The notes under the pieces: generated by a model
The model's input: the letters and a program-made list of their open reading frames with translations, nothing else
Database searches by the model: none
Told to the model about the DNA's origin: nothing
Position numbers and translations under genes: made by a program
Part shown: piece after piece, positions 23,484 to 36,153 of the stretch
Layout of the letters: each line of letters opens with the position of its first letter
Numbering within the stretch: the first letter of the stretch is position 1
NCBI GenBank assembly: GCA_018398765.1
Contig: JAHBMJ010000642.1
Location: 50,185-114,184 of the forward strand
Source: Chromera velia
Lineage: Eukaryota; Sar; Chromeraceae
Length of the DNA: 64,000 nucleotides
Direction: 5' to 3'

Positions 23484-25900
23484 TCAATGCGGAAATGCAA
23501 CTAAATGCAACATGTTGTAACACGCTAAGAACTTGCGTGAAAAGAAAATTAAGAGTAAAACTTTGACTTGTGATTAAAATTGATTTGAAGTCTGGTGCAT
23601 TGGGGAGGTAAGGGTTCTAAAGGGCTCATTTCCAGTCGATCGCTTTTGTCTTTTAGAGCCTGTACAATAACCAAGTTTATCATATGATATATTTTATTTA
23701 AATACGTTGGATATCGTTGAATACAGTGTTTCATGTTGTTATTCCATTTTGGTGGGTGAACTTTTTGTACACGTCTGTACATTGTAAACGTTTGTGAATG
23801 TTCATGACGTGTTTAGACCGTCAAACTAGGGTTGGACACTAAAGTTTTTTTTATAGTTTGCTTGCAAAACTTTAAACTTTAACTTTAAAACTTTAAAAGT
23901 AAACATGCAACCAGACATGCAAAAGCTCATCTAGAAGCTCATTTAAAAGACATTGCTAGAGAAGTTGGTTTCATTTATATTATTGCAGACAAAGTTAATG
24001 CTTTATAAATTACTAGATATACTACAGTTATGCAAAAGTTTTTTAAATTTGAAAACGATGTATGTAATGCATTACTATATTAATTACAATTCTCACAAAA
24101 ATTCCTAGAAACAACGTTAATATAAATTCAAACAACCGGTAACTTTGGTCCTCTGGGATCCTTCTCCAAGAAATCCACTTCTTTTTTTCCAACAATCACT
24201 TCTCCTTACAGACGGTGGCGGCTGCTTGCAACTACTACTCCCCCGGGTCTCTTCTTGATACATGCCAACGTTGGCGCAACATCTTTGATATTTGCCAATT
24301 CAAAGTCTTCTACCCACTCGGCAGCCCCAAAGTGCTGAAAAAACTCCTAGTCCTCTGTACTCTTCTCTTTGTCTCGAATGTGTTTTCAACTTAAAGAGAC
24401 TAAGCTTGTGCCATCTTCTATGTAGGCTAGTTGATTAGTTTAGTTATGAGTCTAACTTATGACTGACTTAATTAACGATCTACTCAAAAACTGATTGAAA
24501 AATATTTTTTTAAAATAAAGTCTAAAGGGCAAAAAAAAAACTTTAACAAAAAAAAACTTTAAAACTTTAGTGTCCAACCCTAGCCGTCAAATTAGACGTG
24601 TTTTCTATATTTTGAAGTTTGTCTTTAAAATTTTGAAGGATACAACATCTCTCAATTTTTCTTGACTTAATTTTCTTTAAATTTTACAGGGATATCTAGG
24701 GATATCGTATCGAACAATATCGAACACACATACCGGGGTATTATACCCCACACTACTGTAGTCCACTTTCCTCTTGACAATACTTGACAATCTAGCTTAA
24801 TTTAGCTTAATTGGTTTCACTTAGTTTCCCTGTGCGTATCCAATCTTGCATGCATCGCGGGGCTATACTTTTTTCTCTTGCGTGACAAAATTCAAAGTTT
24901 GTGTACTCGCGCCTCTATACGTACTCCGTTCGTCCGTATTTAGTACGGCGGAGCCCGAAATACTTCGGCTCTCGCGCATATGATCAGTCAGATGTACGTA
25001 AATGAATCGAAGTAATGTCTTTTCAATGCTACGAACGCACACCTCCTGCTCTTCATGGTTCCGTCTTCACCATCAACTCGGCGTTACCACCAACTTGATG
25101 ACTTGCCTCATCGGTCGGTGGTGTTTTGGATCGGTTAGAAGCATGCTGAGTGGGGAGGAGATCAGAACAACAGATTGATTTACTGAACCTGGAAATTTGC
25201 AACACACAGCAGAACATCGACGAGACTCACAGAGAGATCTCCAAACAGCTGACCTGACGAAGACTCTCTAATTCCTCCAGCAATGCGACCTTCGAAGGAG
25301 AAAAAATGCTACGAAGGTCAGCACGTGCATGCAGTGGTATGATTGCAAGAAGTATGGATCTCGATTAGGTTTTCTTTCCTGTTCAGTTTCCTGTAGACGG
25401 TACCTGCCTTTCCTAACAGCTTTGGGGGGATTTGTTAAGAACTCAGTTCAGATGGAGAGCTCTGCATCAGTTCTCGTCCTGCCATGCGATGAATGATTGT
25501 GCTTATGTATATACACGTCCGTCAGAATGCGTATTAATTTGATTTCATTTTCGTCTGTATATACATGCATTCACCTGCATGTATCTGTCTCATCATCGTA
25601 TGCGGCCACTTCCGATCAAGGATCAGTCATCATTTCCGCTAATGTCTTCCGTACATCATCCCTCTTCCCGCCTATCAGTTTGCCTGTCCACGTATCTATG
25701 TGTCGTATATATCCCATGCATGGTCGTTCCGCCCGATCCCCTTTTTAGGAACAATCCGGCTGCTAGCTGCCTGACTAATCACTTGACTTTCCCTGTCAAG
25801 CGTCTTTCCACCCCTCCACATTTCTCCCATTTGCTGTCGAGAAGAGGTTTCTTCGCAGTCTCTCTTCGCTTCACCACCCCCCTTTCTTCCCGCTTTGACG
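23484..25900. other. A+T-rich intergenic region
   Basis: Apart from the hAT-like element at 23826-24583, I see no gene. Two adjacent short hairpins occur at about 24924-24971. The region after 25000 gradually regains the composition of gene flanks. Confidence 0.6.
23826..24583. mobile_element. hAT-like non-autonomous DNA transposon (MITE-like)
   Basis: The 758-bp element begins CTAGGGTTGGACACTAAAG and ends with the exact reverse complement; the perfect terminal inverted repeat is about 23 bp. It is bounded by identical 8-bp direct repeats CCGTCAAA at 23818-23825 and 24584-24591. Eight-bp target duplications and short terminal repeats with an AGGG-type start are hallmarks of the hAT superfamily. 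Subterminal ACTTTAAA-type repeats are present at both ends. No intact transposase frame exists. Confidence 0.82.
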
Positions 25901-28829
25901 ATGTCCTTTCGTACTGCTCCTGCATCCCTCAGAAACCGTTTCTTCTTCCTAGGGCTCCTTTTTCTGTTGTAGATTGCAGAAGTCTACCTGAGCGAAGTTT
26001 CGATTTATCGCGGTGCCCCAGACAGCGTGTTTGTTTTTGCTGGCTTTGCTGATTGCAGTGGGAGAGTCGGAGACCCTTTCAGACGGAAGAGACAGCGACG
26101 GGAGCGCATCCGACCAGGAAGACAAGGAGACGCCCCCCATGACGTTGGGGGATCTCTACGGCTCCCGCGTGCTGCAGATGGGCCTGGCGGGGGCCTGTGC
26201 TTCCTTCCGACAACAGCAGCGGCAGCAGCAGCAGGAACAGGAGGGGGAGGGGGAGGGGGGGGAGGAGCAGGCAGACGGGAATGAAAAACAGGAGGGAGAG
26301 ACAAGAAAGAAAAAAGAGAACGGAGAGGTGGATGAGGCAGAGGGAGAGAAGGAGCTGGCATCTATGTCGGTTGAAGATTTGCTGAAAATGAGCCAGCTGA
26401 TCAGAAATTCTCTGGCTGCAAGTTCAACCGGCCCCAATGCAAGAGCCACACAGCACGACAACGGCACAGGGGGTATGGAGACGCTCTCTGTTATTCCTGA
26501 AGAGGAAGAGGAGGAGGAAGAAATGGGCCCTGGATTAGAAGAGGAAGAAATAGAAGAGCAGGGAGGGTCCCTGTACCCTTTTTCTGTACCAACAGCCTCT
26601 GAGGTTGGGCAGGGAAATGGGCAGTTTCTCTCCGGAGACACCGGAGGTTCCTGTCCCCCACCCCGAGCTTCCCATCCCCTCACTATGATTTCTGTGGACG
26701 AGGAAGACCTTACAGCGGCAGAGGGAGGCAATGAGGACGCAACTCTGGCAGTAGGGCTGGAGGAAATTCGCGTTCTTGATCGGGTCTTGAGAGAGAGAGA
26801 GGCAGAAGCCCGTAGAGTCAGAAACGCAACAAGAGCCGCGGCTGTTGCTGCAGCTGCTGCGGGGGGAGCCAGAGACAGGGAGGAAGGGGAGGGAGGGGAC
26901 GGAACAGCGAGTTCTGCCGGTGCCAATCGGAATGCACGTCGACAGGGAGCACAGCAGTCTCCCTCATGTGCTGATGGGATGGTTGCAGGGGATGTTGGGG
27001 GTGAGTCATCAGGATTATCTGGTTGGACTTTTAACGTCAACCAAAAAGATTTCCAGCAGAGAGATAGAGACAAAGAAAGAAGAGGGAATGAAGGCGGGGG
27101 TAGAAGGGAAAGAGAACGAACGAGGTTCCCAAAGCTCACAGGTTCCCAGTCCCCCTCAGCGGAAGAAACTAGGACTACAGCTGCGGCCCCCCTCTCTCCC
27201 CGCCCCCCTGGAACCTCATCTTCCTCTGGGCACCCTACAGAGCAGACCGTTAATTCTGTCGGGGGCAGTAGCAACAAAGGGACAGTCACTCGAGGGAAGA
27301 AGAAGAAGAAGAAAGCCCAAAGTGGCCCGGCGGTCATTCAGGAAAGAGCCTCTGCAATCATCTCCCGACTAGAAAATGCGCTCAGATTAGTTGACGGGGA
27401 CGGGCACGGGGAAGAAGAGGAAGGCTGTGAAGATGAAGAGAGTCTGACGAGGAAGGGAATGAACAGTCGTTGGACCAAAGGGACACAGAAGCCAGACGGC
27501 GAGGAGGAGGAGGAGGAGGAAGCACAAAGAAACAAAAGCCAGTGGCAAAGCAGACGCCAAAATACTTTCTCTGGTTTTGGAGAAGAGCTTAAAGATGCTT
27601 CCTCGCCCCCCCCCTCTATCAAGGAGCTCCAACGCATTGACGATCAGCTGAGGGCCCTGGTCCCTCGAGAGGACTGGGGGAAGAAGAGTCTCGAAGGGGG
27701 GGGGAAGAAGATGAAGGAGGAGGATGGAGTTCGGTCAAATGCATCCCGAGGGTCAGTCAAGACAGTCTGACTCCAGGTGAAAGAGTCGTGCTGCATTGAG
27801 AATACCTTTGAATGAGAAAATCGACCATTTTTCTTTCTTCGATTCGGAGTTTCAAACTCAGGTCCTTCCCTCCTTCCACTCTTTTCGTTTTCTGAAACAC
27901 ACTGTGTGAAGTGAGACTCGTCGGTTCATGTGCTTTCTCCTCCTTCTGGCCAGCAGGCTGGCTTCTATTTTCTCCTCTCGACGCCCTAACTGAGTCTACT
28001 GTAATCTTCCAGTCTCTGCTCGTCCCTCTCTGTCGTCGCTTGTTTTTGTCTACGCGATTGCATCTCATCTCCCTCCCACCATTCATGCCTTTTTTTTGCC
28101 AATCTATCTCCGGTCGTCTTGAATCTCTCCGTGCCACGAATGGATGGAACGTTTGCAGAGACGCCCTTTTCCAGAGGGACAGGGACAACCATCAAGAGGA
28201 CGGACAGACTGAGGACACACTGACTGACGCTGGCTCCCTCTCCCTGTCCTCCACAGCGTGCGCACGGTCCGAGAAACAGACCGAGAAGGACCGTCAGCGT
28301 GCGAGGGAGCAGGGTGACCCCCCTGTTCTAGAGCTCAGGGCAGAGAGAAGGCGCATAGCGGAGATAGAGGGCAAATTGGCGTCTCTCAGATGTGCAGATG
28401 CCCGTCGGGTGGGCCCCCTGATTGCCCACAGTCTCTTGCAGGAACGAGACGCCTCAAGTGACAAAAAGACATCGGGAGGGCAGCCTGGAAATGCGAAAAC
28501 GAAAATGCGACGATGTTCCTCGCTCGCACCCCAGGTCCGTCCGCTTCGCTGCATCTGACAGTCCATTCTCCATTCTCCATGTATTTTGAGACAGACCAGA
28601 TGTGTGAACACTTGCTCTGGGGAGGTGACTCGCACGAAAGAGAAAAAAGAGAACGACTGGAACCGAGGAAGGGGTATTGTGGACTCTTTTGCGACTCTTA
28701 GTGAGTGAACGGAAGCGCGGAGCGAGAGCTCTGCGTATGTGTGTAAGTGATTGAGAATGTATCTGTAGTGGGCATCGGTGTGTGTATGTATCTCAGAGTA
28801 TGTTTCTCCCCCCCCCCCCNCCCCCCCCC

Positions 28830-28880
<51 letters not shown>

Positions 28881-31612
28881 CAGGTTGTAAAGAAGCTTGT
28901 TGCTGATGCAAAAAGGGAGATGAGACTGAAGGAAGGGGGAGACTCTGCAGGTCGAGGAAGAAGAAAGAATCTTCCGAAGAACGGGGGGGACCGGGCATGT
29001 CATGAGGGGCAAAACAGTGCAGATGAAGAAGAGGGGGAACGGACTTCGTTCTTTGTGACACAAGCCACACAGCAAAACCCTTCCGAAAGCACCTACGAAA
29101 AGGACGTGACTGGTCTTCTAGGTGCAGACGCGGTCTTCCCTCTTCATACGCAGAAAGAAAAGGAGAAAGAGGGTGGCAGCACAGCATCAGGAGAGGACAC
29201 AGGCAACCAAAGGATCAAGTTAGCAGAGCAAACAAAAACCTCCGGCCCACCCGTCCAGAGTCCCTTGAGAGCGGCCCTTGCCCGTCTCTCCTCAGACCAA
29301 ATGAGGGCAGAAACTCTCCTGGAAGAAGCAAAGGGCGTCCTTGCATGTGTGGAACAGCTGGCGCTTGTGTGTCTTCCTGATACGGATGCTCCTGCGAAGG
29401 GGGCCGAATCAGATGGAGACGATCAAGGTCAGAGAGAATTCATGGAACAGAAAGTTCGAAGCCCAATACACAGAAATATGAGAATACAGTTCCTCCTCTT
29501 CTGCTCCATGAAGGAGTGCACTTCCTGCAGGCAGCCTTTCTGTACGTCTTTGCTTTTATCGCCCTTTTGTTATCATTCGTTCTTTCTGTCCCAGTGATTC
29601 GCACCTTCTGTGTGAGCTCATCTTCATTCTGCCTTGCTGTTCTGTTCCACTTCTACAGGTCACATCAGGACCTCCAGACCTTTCCCTCAGCACGTCGACC
29701 GAATCTCTTCTGAGGAGGACAAAGATAGTAGCCACAAAGAGAGAGAAAAGGTACCAGCACCTGAAAGATCAAAGACACCCGGGAGACAAACAGAAGCAGT
29801 GAAGTCGGTCTCTACGCGAAAAACTCCATCTCATGCAGTCTCAGTGAAGAAGCAACAAGGACAGTCAGTGACACGGGGAGAGCCTCAGGGGAGGGGCAAG
29901 GAAAAAGGTCCACGGATCGTACGAAGAGCCCCACAGAAAGCGAACCCGCAGCACTCCTCAGTTTCATCCCACGTCTCCTCAGAAGAGTTTTCCCTGCAGG
30001 AGAATTCTGAAGAGCACAGAAGAGAGAAAACCCCAGAGGATCATTCCGTGCTTGTCCGTCGTGCGACCTCGATTCCACCTTCGAGGGCACCGACTACATC
30101 AGAAAGCCTTCAGTCTGACACAAAAGAGATGACAGAGACGGCAGAGAAGGACAAAAACTCCTCACGAACCAGACGTTCTCACTCCCTCTCTGAATCACGT
30201 CAGCAGACGTCAAACCAGACAAAGAAGAAGATCCAGCCAATCCCCCCCCAGAGTGACTCACAGAAGAACCGCCACTCTCCTCGATCCCTTTTCCCTGTGC
30301 CACAATCCTCTGTTCTCAAATCCCAAGCAATCCGCCCAGCCCCCCCTCCTCTGAAGGAAAAGGACTCGACTTCCAGACCACCAAGAGGAAGGCAACTCCT
30401 CGGAGGTGCCGCCTCTACTTCCGCAAACCCGCACAAACACCAGCCTCTCCACACACCCCAGTCTTCTCTGGTCAATAGAAAGGGGGTGGAAAAGAACAGT
30501 CTCGGGTTCACTCGACGTCAATCTACTCTCTCTTCTTCCGCATCCGCCAACGGTCTTGTCAGGGGAGGGACACAAGAGACCGAATCCACCGCCGTCCCCC
30601 CCTCAACTGCTGCCGGGCCAGAAGGGCACGATCATGCCTCGACGATGCAGAAGAACAATTCCAAAAAGAAATCCTTTGGGACGCCCCCCCAACAATTCCG
30701 GAAGGGGGTTGACCCCGTCTTCGTTCTTTCAGACGACGGAGAGACCTTCATGCCCAAGGGAAAGGTCGAGGATCTCGATCCGGATACCCACCGGAAACAG
30801 ACAAGAGATGCGAAAGCTGCAAAGGGCAGCGGCGCACAAACGAAATCTTCGTCAGTCAATCAGCGCTGGTTCAGAAACATTGACCAAGAAGGGGAGATGC
30901 GAAACTTCGTGCAGGGTCGGAACAGTCTGGACACCCACCGAGACAAACAAAAGCACGGCACATCCAAAGAAGAAGAAAAAGAAGCTGCCCATCCCATCCA
31001 CACCGACGCTTTCCTCAAGGAAATCTGTATTACGGGACAACAGGAAAGAGGAAGAGGGACCCTTGCGGAAGCATTCGATGATCGCCTGTCTAATCTGCAG
31101 AAGGAGGTGAGTGCGTGAAGACGAAATACAACTGCCGCTCCCAATCGCTTTTTCTGTATTTCTGTCCCTCCTTCCAGCTGCAAGTTCTTTTGTCCGTCTC
31201 TCTCTCTCTGCCTGCCTGCCTCCCTTTCGGTCTACTTTTTTGTGTCTGGATTTTGAGCCCCAAAACAAACGTCTGTTTGTCGACGTGCTTGCTTTCGACT
31301 CTCCTGCATCTGGCACAATCTGCCTGTCCATCTGAATACGTGGGGCTGCATGCTTTTTGCCTCGTCAGTCCGGAACACCATCGGCTCCCCATTTGACGCG
31401 ACTCTCTCTCTGTATTGAAATCATTTCAATTGCAGCTCTCCGGGATTCTGTGTTCCTTGGACCCGATCACGATGCGCATCTCTGCCGCTCTCGATAAAGT
31501 GAAGGCACAAGAAGCAATGGAGTTAGAGGCGGAAAAGGAGGATGTTCTCTTGACAGAGAATCAGGAAGAAGGGGAGTACTTGAATGAACACAGCATGAGA
31601 ATCGATCTCTAG
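25901..31612 (+). CDS. Large acidic, coiled-coil/disordered protein of unknown function
   Basis: No family recognised. Phase-consistent exons are 26059-27751, 28159-28534, 28884-29427, 29659-31106 and 31436-31612 (TAG at 31610-31612). A first exon 25901-25910 (ATG TCC TTT C, donor GTACTG) would fit in phase but is speculative. The first large exon encodes Asp/Glu-rich segments, a Gln tract (QQQRQQQQ) and a Lys tract. The second and third exons have helical, charged segments (ELRAERRRIAEIEGKLASLR; VVKKLVADAKREMRLKEGG). The fourth is Ser/Pro/Lys/Gln-rich and probably disordered. The last exon has a short helical tail starting LSGILCSLDPITMRISAALD. Such an architecture is often cytoskeletal or scaffold-like, but no function is supported. 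A string of C with one N at about 28811-28830 marks an unresolved homopolymer in intron 2. Confidence 0.62.
28809..28880 (+). repeat. Poly-C / CT / TG tract at the 3' end of an intron
   Basis: A C homopolymer (one N at 28820) runs into CT and TG dinucleotide repeats that end directly at the acceptor GAGCAG at 28878-28883. The splice acceptor's pyrimidine tract is thus supplied by microsatellite. Confidence 0.9.
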
Positions 31613-33482
31613 CCTCGTTTTGTCTAAACGGCTGTTACAAGCAAGCTTTTGCTGCAAGTTTGACAATCAACGTAGCCCAGCGCACCTGTGAAGAAGATGC
31701 ATAATCACGTTAAATAATCCACAGTAAGGAAAAATTGATGATTGAGGGTTTTATTATGCATGCCGTGTCCCTATATATGAGCGACATATCAAGTAAAGAA
31801 ATGTATTTCGATTTTAAAACTTTATGTGTGAACGTTCAGACCAGAACTTTTAGACCTAGGTCAACCTAAGTTTATTCAATGTCACTAAATGTCATTCATA
31901 AAGAGTGATACTATATATGATTCATATAATATTTTTGAAAACTAAGTTTAATACAATACTGTTCTTTAGTTGTAACTCCAATTTACTACTGGTTCTACTT
32001 TAGTAATATTTATTATTTAGCTAATTACAACTCATCATAAAAAAAACCTAGAAAAACTGATCATATTTCTGATTTATACTCATCAAAAAAAACAAAAAAA
32101 ACGTCTAAGGGAAATTAAAAATATAAATTTTGTATACTCGAATTATGGTTAAGGGGATATTGCATAGGTGTTCAATTGGTGAACTTAGTTTTTTATGATG
32201 GTGACCCCCTCATGCACGCCTTCCCGGTGACTATAGCTTCCACAATCTTCCAGAGACAGTCGATCGTCCAGCCTTGTCCGGCCTTTTTGTCTTTGGTCAA
32301 CGTGCCTGTGGCGCAGTGGTAGCGCACCCAACTCACTCTTGACAAATCTCGAAGTTTGCGAAAAGTGATCAGTCTGCAGGGAGGTTGGGAGTTCGAATCT
32401 CCCCGGGCGCCCTTTTTGCGCAATATATACCCCTGCCCTTGAATTTGGCTATGGAGGGGCGGTCTATCCTAGACAATCTTTTGACCCGTCGGGCCAGCAC
32501 CCCCAAAGACGGTCCGGTGTAGTTAGTCTTGGGTACCTGCATACAGTAAACAAACAACAGTATGCCGTCTCCAACAATTCAACTGGGGTGCTCACATACA
32601 TTCACAAGAAAGGCGAGGGGGGGACACGCTGACCAGCAAGACACGCACACACGGCCAAAAGGGTCATCCCTCTCTACGCAATGCGATCATGCTACTTTCG
32701 AGAGAGAGAGCAACACATCTTCAGTCAAAATGCTGGCTTATGTTTGTTCCCCCCTGCTCATAAAGTAAGCAACACATGAAAAATCGAACCCTAAAAGTCG
32801 ACATTTTTACGAAATAACCTGCGGGAGTTTTCCGGAAAAGTCAAGAGACTACAGAACAACACTTCAAAGAATCAAAGAAGCCGTCTATCATCTCTCACTT
32901 CAACAATTCACACAGAGAAGAAAGCAAACTCTGACTGAGTCTGATTGGTTGTCAATGCATGTACGCATGATTCAAGCATGGCGGGTCCCTGGCGTATAGG
33001 CCCGGGCCCTGGCACGAGTGCTCTGTATTGGAGGCCCGCACATTTTTTTTTCCCATAGCAAAATTCAAGGGCAGGGGTTTATATAGGGGTCGCCGCATGC
33101 ATGCAGCCTCTAGCTGAATTTTTTTTTTTTAGGTGCTGTGATATGGATTGTGATGGTGCTGTGGATTGCTGCATGTGGCGTCTCCTAAATTCCTTGAGGT
33201 TCCGCTATGGTTCCGCTGAAATTCTGTATATTGGTAATACATGAGTTTCCCTTCTCCTGATGATCTGCCTTACATCTCTTCAGATCGCATCCTCTGCCTT
33301 GCTCTTGCTCCTTGTTCTGTGCCAAATTTACAGTTCCGAACTGTTTACAGTTGATCGAGTTGACATTCCTGGTCTCTTGAGTGGTCCCCAGGACTGAGTT
33401 CTCTTTTTCAGCTCTCCAGAGTGACAAGTCTTGCATTCGACGCTTCGTCAGATTAAACTCCATCCTCTGACAGCATTAAAAA
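31613..33482. other. A+T-rich intergenic region with tRNA-like gene
   Basis: Low-complexity A+T-rich sequence to about 32200, then the tRNA-like element at 32302-32411 and two copies of a ~30-bp sequence in inverted orientation (about 32424-32455 and 33052-33086). No protein gene is supported; open frames around the tRNA are translations of it. Confidence 0.6.
32302..32411 (+). tRNA. tRNA-like gene with probable intron, isotype uncertain (anticodon CAC if standard)
   Basis: A 7-bp acceptor stem forms (GTGCCTG with CGGGCGC, two G-U pairs). U8 is followed by an A box TGGCGCAGTGG, a perfect D stem GCGC/GCGC, a variable loop AGGTT, a T arm GGGAG-TTCGAAT-CTCCC with the B box GTTCGAATC, and a TTTTT terminator 2 nt after the discriminator base. 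The 110-nt length implies an intron of about 34 nt. The anticodon loop would read CTCACT..., giving CAC (Val). However, the anticodon stem pairs only three of five positions, so it may be a degenerate tRNA or the head of a tRNA-derived SINE. Confidence 0.6.
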
Positions 33483-35850
33483 ATGGAACCTGCTGGCAGT
33501 GCGCGTCGCTTCGGTTTCTTCTTCGGCAATCGTGGGGAATGGGGCGACGAATATCGTGATGAGAGAGAGGATGCCACCGAACCCCTTCCAGAGTCTTGGA
33601 AGTCTCTTGACCCGTCTTCCTTTTTCGAATCTCTCAACGGAATTGCTGACGACCTTGAAAAAATTGCATCTGTGTTCCGGCAGAAGGCTAAGATATTTTT
33701 TGAGATGCAGAGGAAGGAAGAGATGGAGGAGAGAGAGACAAAAGTGGGAAAAGGTGAAAAGACCAGAAAGATCGAAAAAAGTGAGACGGAGGATTCGGGG
33801 GTGCACTTCGAAACAAAACAGTCCAACCCTTCTCCCAAAGGAATCGCTGCAGCCGCAGCAGCAGCAACGATAGAAGGAGCCCCTCCTGCAGCCGCAGCAG
33901 CAGCAGCAGTAGCCGATACTTTCCCCACAGAGAAAGATATCAGAATTCTCCGCTCTATGCACGAGACTGCGTCTACTTTCCGAAAGCAGCTTCTCAGTCA
34001 GATAGACTCCGCCATCAGCGCATACGTCAAAATGGACGTCTCCCGTCTCTGCCCCGACACCTTTGCTGTGCTGCGCTCCTTCCGCGCAGTTGGCAGTTCT
34101 CGTCTCCGGGATTCGGTCGAGACTTTCCTTATAGAGGGGTGCGCTCAGGTGGAGGCAGACCTCCGTCTCCTTCTGAAAGTCGGGGCCGATCTCAACACCT
34201 CCTGTGTTTACGCAAATTGTTTTGAAGAACAGCGTTGCACCCCGCTGCAGGCTGCAGCACATTGGGGTCACCTGAGGGCAGTGCAGCTCCTTGTAGAGGA
34301 GGGAGATGCAGAGGTTAACCTGAATCCGAACCGTGACAGATACGTTGAAATAGAGAGCTCCCCCCTCGCTCTCGCTGTGAGAGCACGCCACTACCCTGTG
34401 GCTGAGTATCTTCTGCAGCAAGGCGCAGACCCGAATGCTTCCTGCAGCAAGCACAATCCCGAGACGGCACTGCACGAAGCATGCCACACGGAGCAGCCGG
34501 ATATGGTACGGGTAGTGCTGCGTCATGGAGGGGACACAGGCATGGAGGCCCAGCATTGCAGGCCCCTTTGCTTAGCAGCCACCTATGGCCACCCAGACAT
34601 TGTACGCGATTTGCTTGCTGCAGGGGCCGACCCTTCATTTTCGCCGGAACAGAGACCACAGAATGAGTGGTCACCTAGCCTCCCTATGAACGTCGTTTCT
34701 AGTTGTCCCAACTTACCGATTTCCACACGATTGCGGAGTTTCGATGGCCTCATCGGGTTCCGCATCCAGGCACTGCACCGTGCTGTCTGGATGAACCACA
34801 AAGAGGTCGTGGCTGTCTTACTGGCAGCAAAGGGGGTGGATGTGAATGCTCGGTGTGATGCCGATCTTCATTTGCCCCACCGAAGAGACGAGAGGGGGCA
34901 GGTGGAAAGGTTGGAGAGAGGAGTGACCCCCCTGCACCTTGCCATTGCAACTTGGGATCAGCGAAGTGAAACCAGAGAGGGGGCGGGTAGTGGGATTGCG
35001 AGTGCGCTCATCGCAGGGGGGGCGGACCTGAATGCAGTGGCGGGTGGGTCGGGTCTTTCTGTTCTGAGTGTTGCATGCTTAGTGAATTCTGTCGATGCCG
35101 TCGAGTTGTTGATCGATGCAGGGGGTGATGTGAATGCGGCAGACAATGAGGGCAGGTGCCCCGTCCACTTTGCTGCCGAGTATAGCGGCACTGAGATTAT
35201 GTCTTTGCTCCTGCAGAAGGGGGCGGATGTGAGAGCGTTGACCAATGACGGGAGGGGGGTTCTCCATTTTGGTTTTGAGGACCCGATGGTGGAGTTTCTG
35301 CTCGATGCTGGGGCCGACATTGAGGCTCGGGATGCGCGCGGGCGTACACCCCTGTTGGACGCCGCGCAGTTTGTGGGGGGCATGGACAGTTTCATCTCTC
35401 TGTTGGTTGACAGGGGTGCGAACGTGAATGTGGTGGATGCAGAGGGAAGTTGTGCGTTGCACAATTTGTGCCGCCAGGATCTGGAGGAGTCCGTCAAGGC
35501 ATTGATCAATGCAGGTCGGTGGGTGGATGGGTGGGGGGATATTGGACTGTGGGGTTCAGCAAGGGGGATGAATGACTGCATGCCGGCCTTGCATGGGTGT
35601 CTGCGAAGAATGAGTTACCCATTACTAGGCATGGTTTTTGATTGAGAGGCTGACAGAAAGAAAGAAAGAAAGAAAGAGTTTGGCGCTGCCTCCCTTTTCT
35701 TCTTGATTTTATCTGGACCTCCTCTCGACGTATGAAGGTGTTCGCAGTTCTTTGTCGCATGATGTTTCCAAAACGCTTTCTGCATGGGCAGGCACGACCT
35801 CCCTCCCTGTCTTACTGCATGTCCCTCTGCGTCGACGGTCCTGCCTGCCT

Positions 35851-35885
<35 letters not shown>

Positions 35886-36088
35886 TCTGTGCTCGAGCAA
35901 CTGTCTCACTGATGGAACTCATGCACGGGTTTAGCTTTAGCTTGGCTGGATGACTGCCCCATCAATCTTTTTTTTTTTAGTTGTCGCTTGTTGCTCGACC
36001 GGTCGTCTTGTAAGTCGAGCACAAGTCTTCTGATGCAATCCCTCCCTCTCTTTGTCCTCTTCTTCTCTCAGCCTTTTTCTCTGTTTCC

Positions 36089-36153
<65 letters not shown>

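Noticed and set aside
26156-27337. 393-codon open frame on the minus strand opposite the acidic gene
   Set aside because: It is the antisense shadow of Glu/Asp and GGA-rich codons (giving Ser/Pro runs). The plus-strand exon chain keeps phase through five exons, and this frame does not.
32193-32557. Two minus-strand open frames over the tRNA-like element
   Set aside because: Strings such as GDSNSQPPCRL are the familiar translation of a tRNA T arm, not protein-coding sequence.
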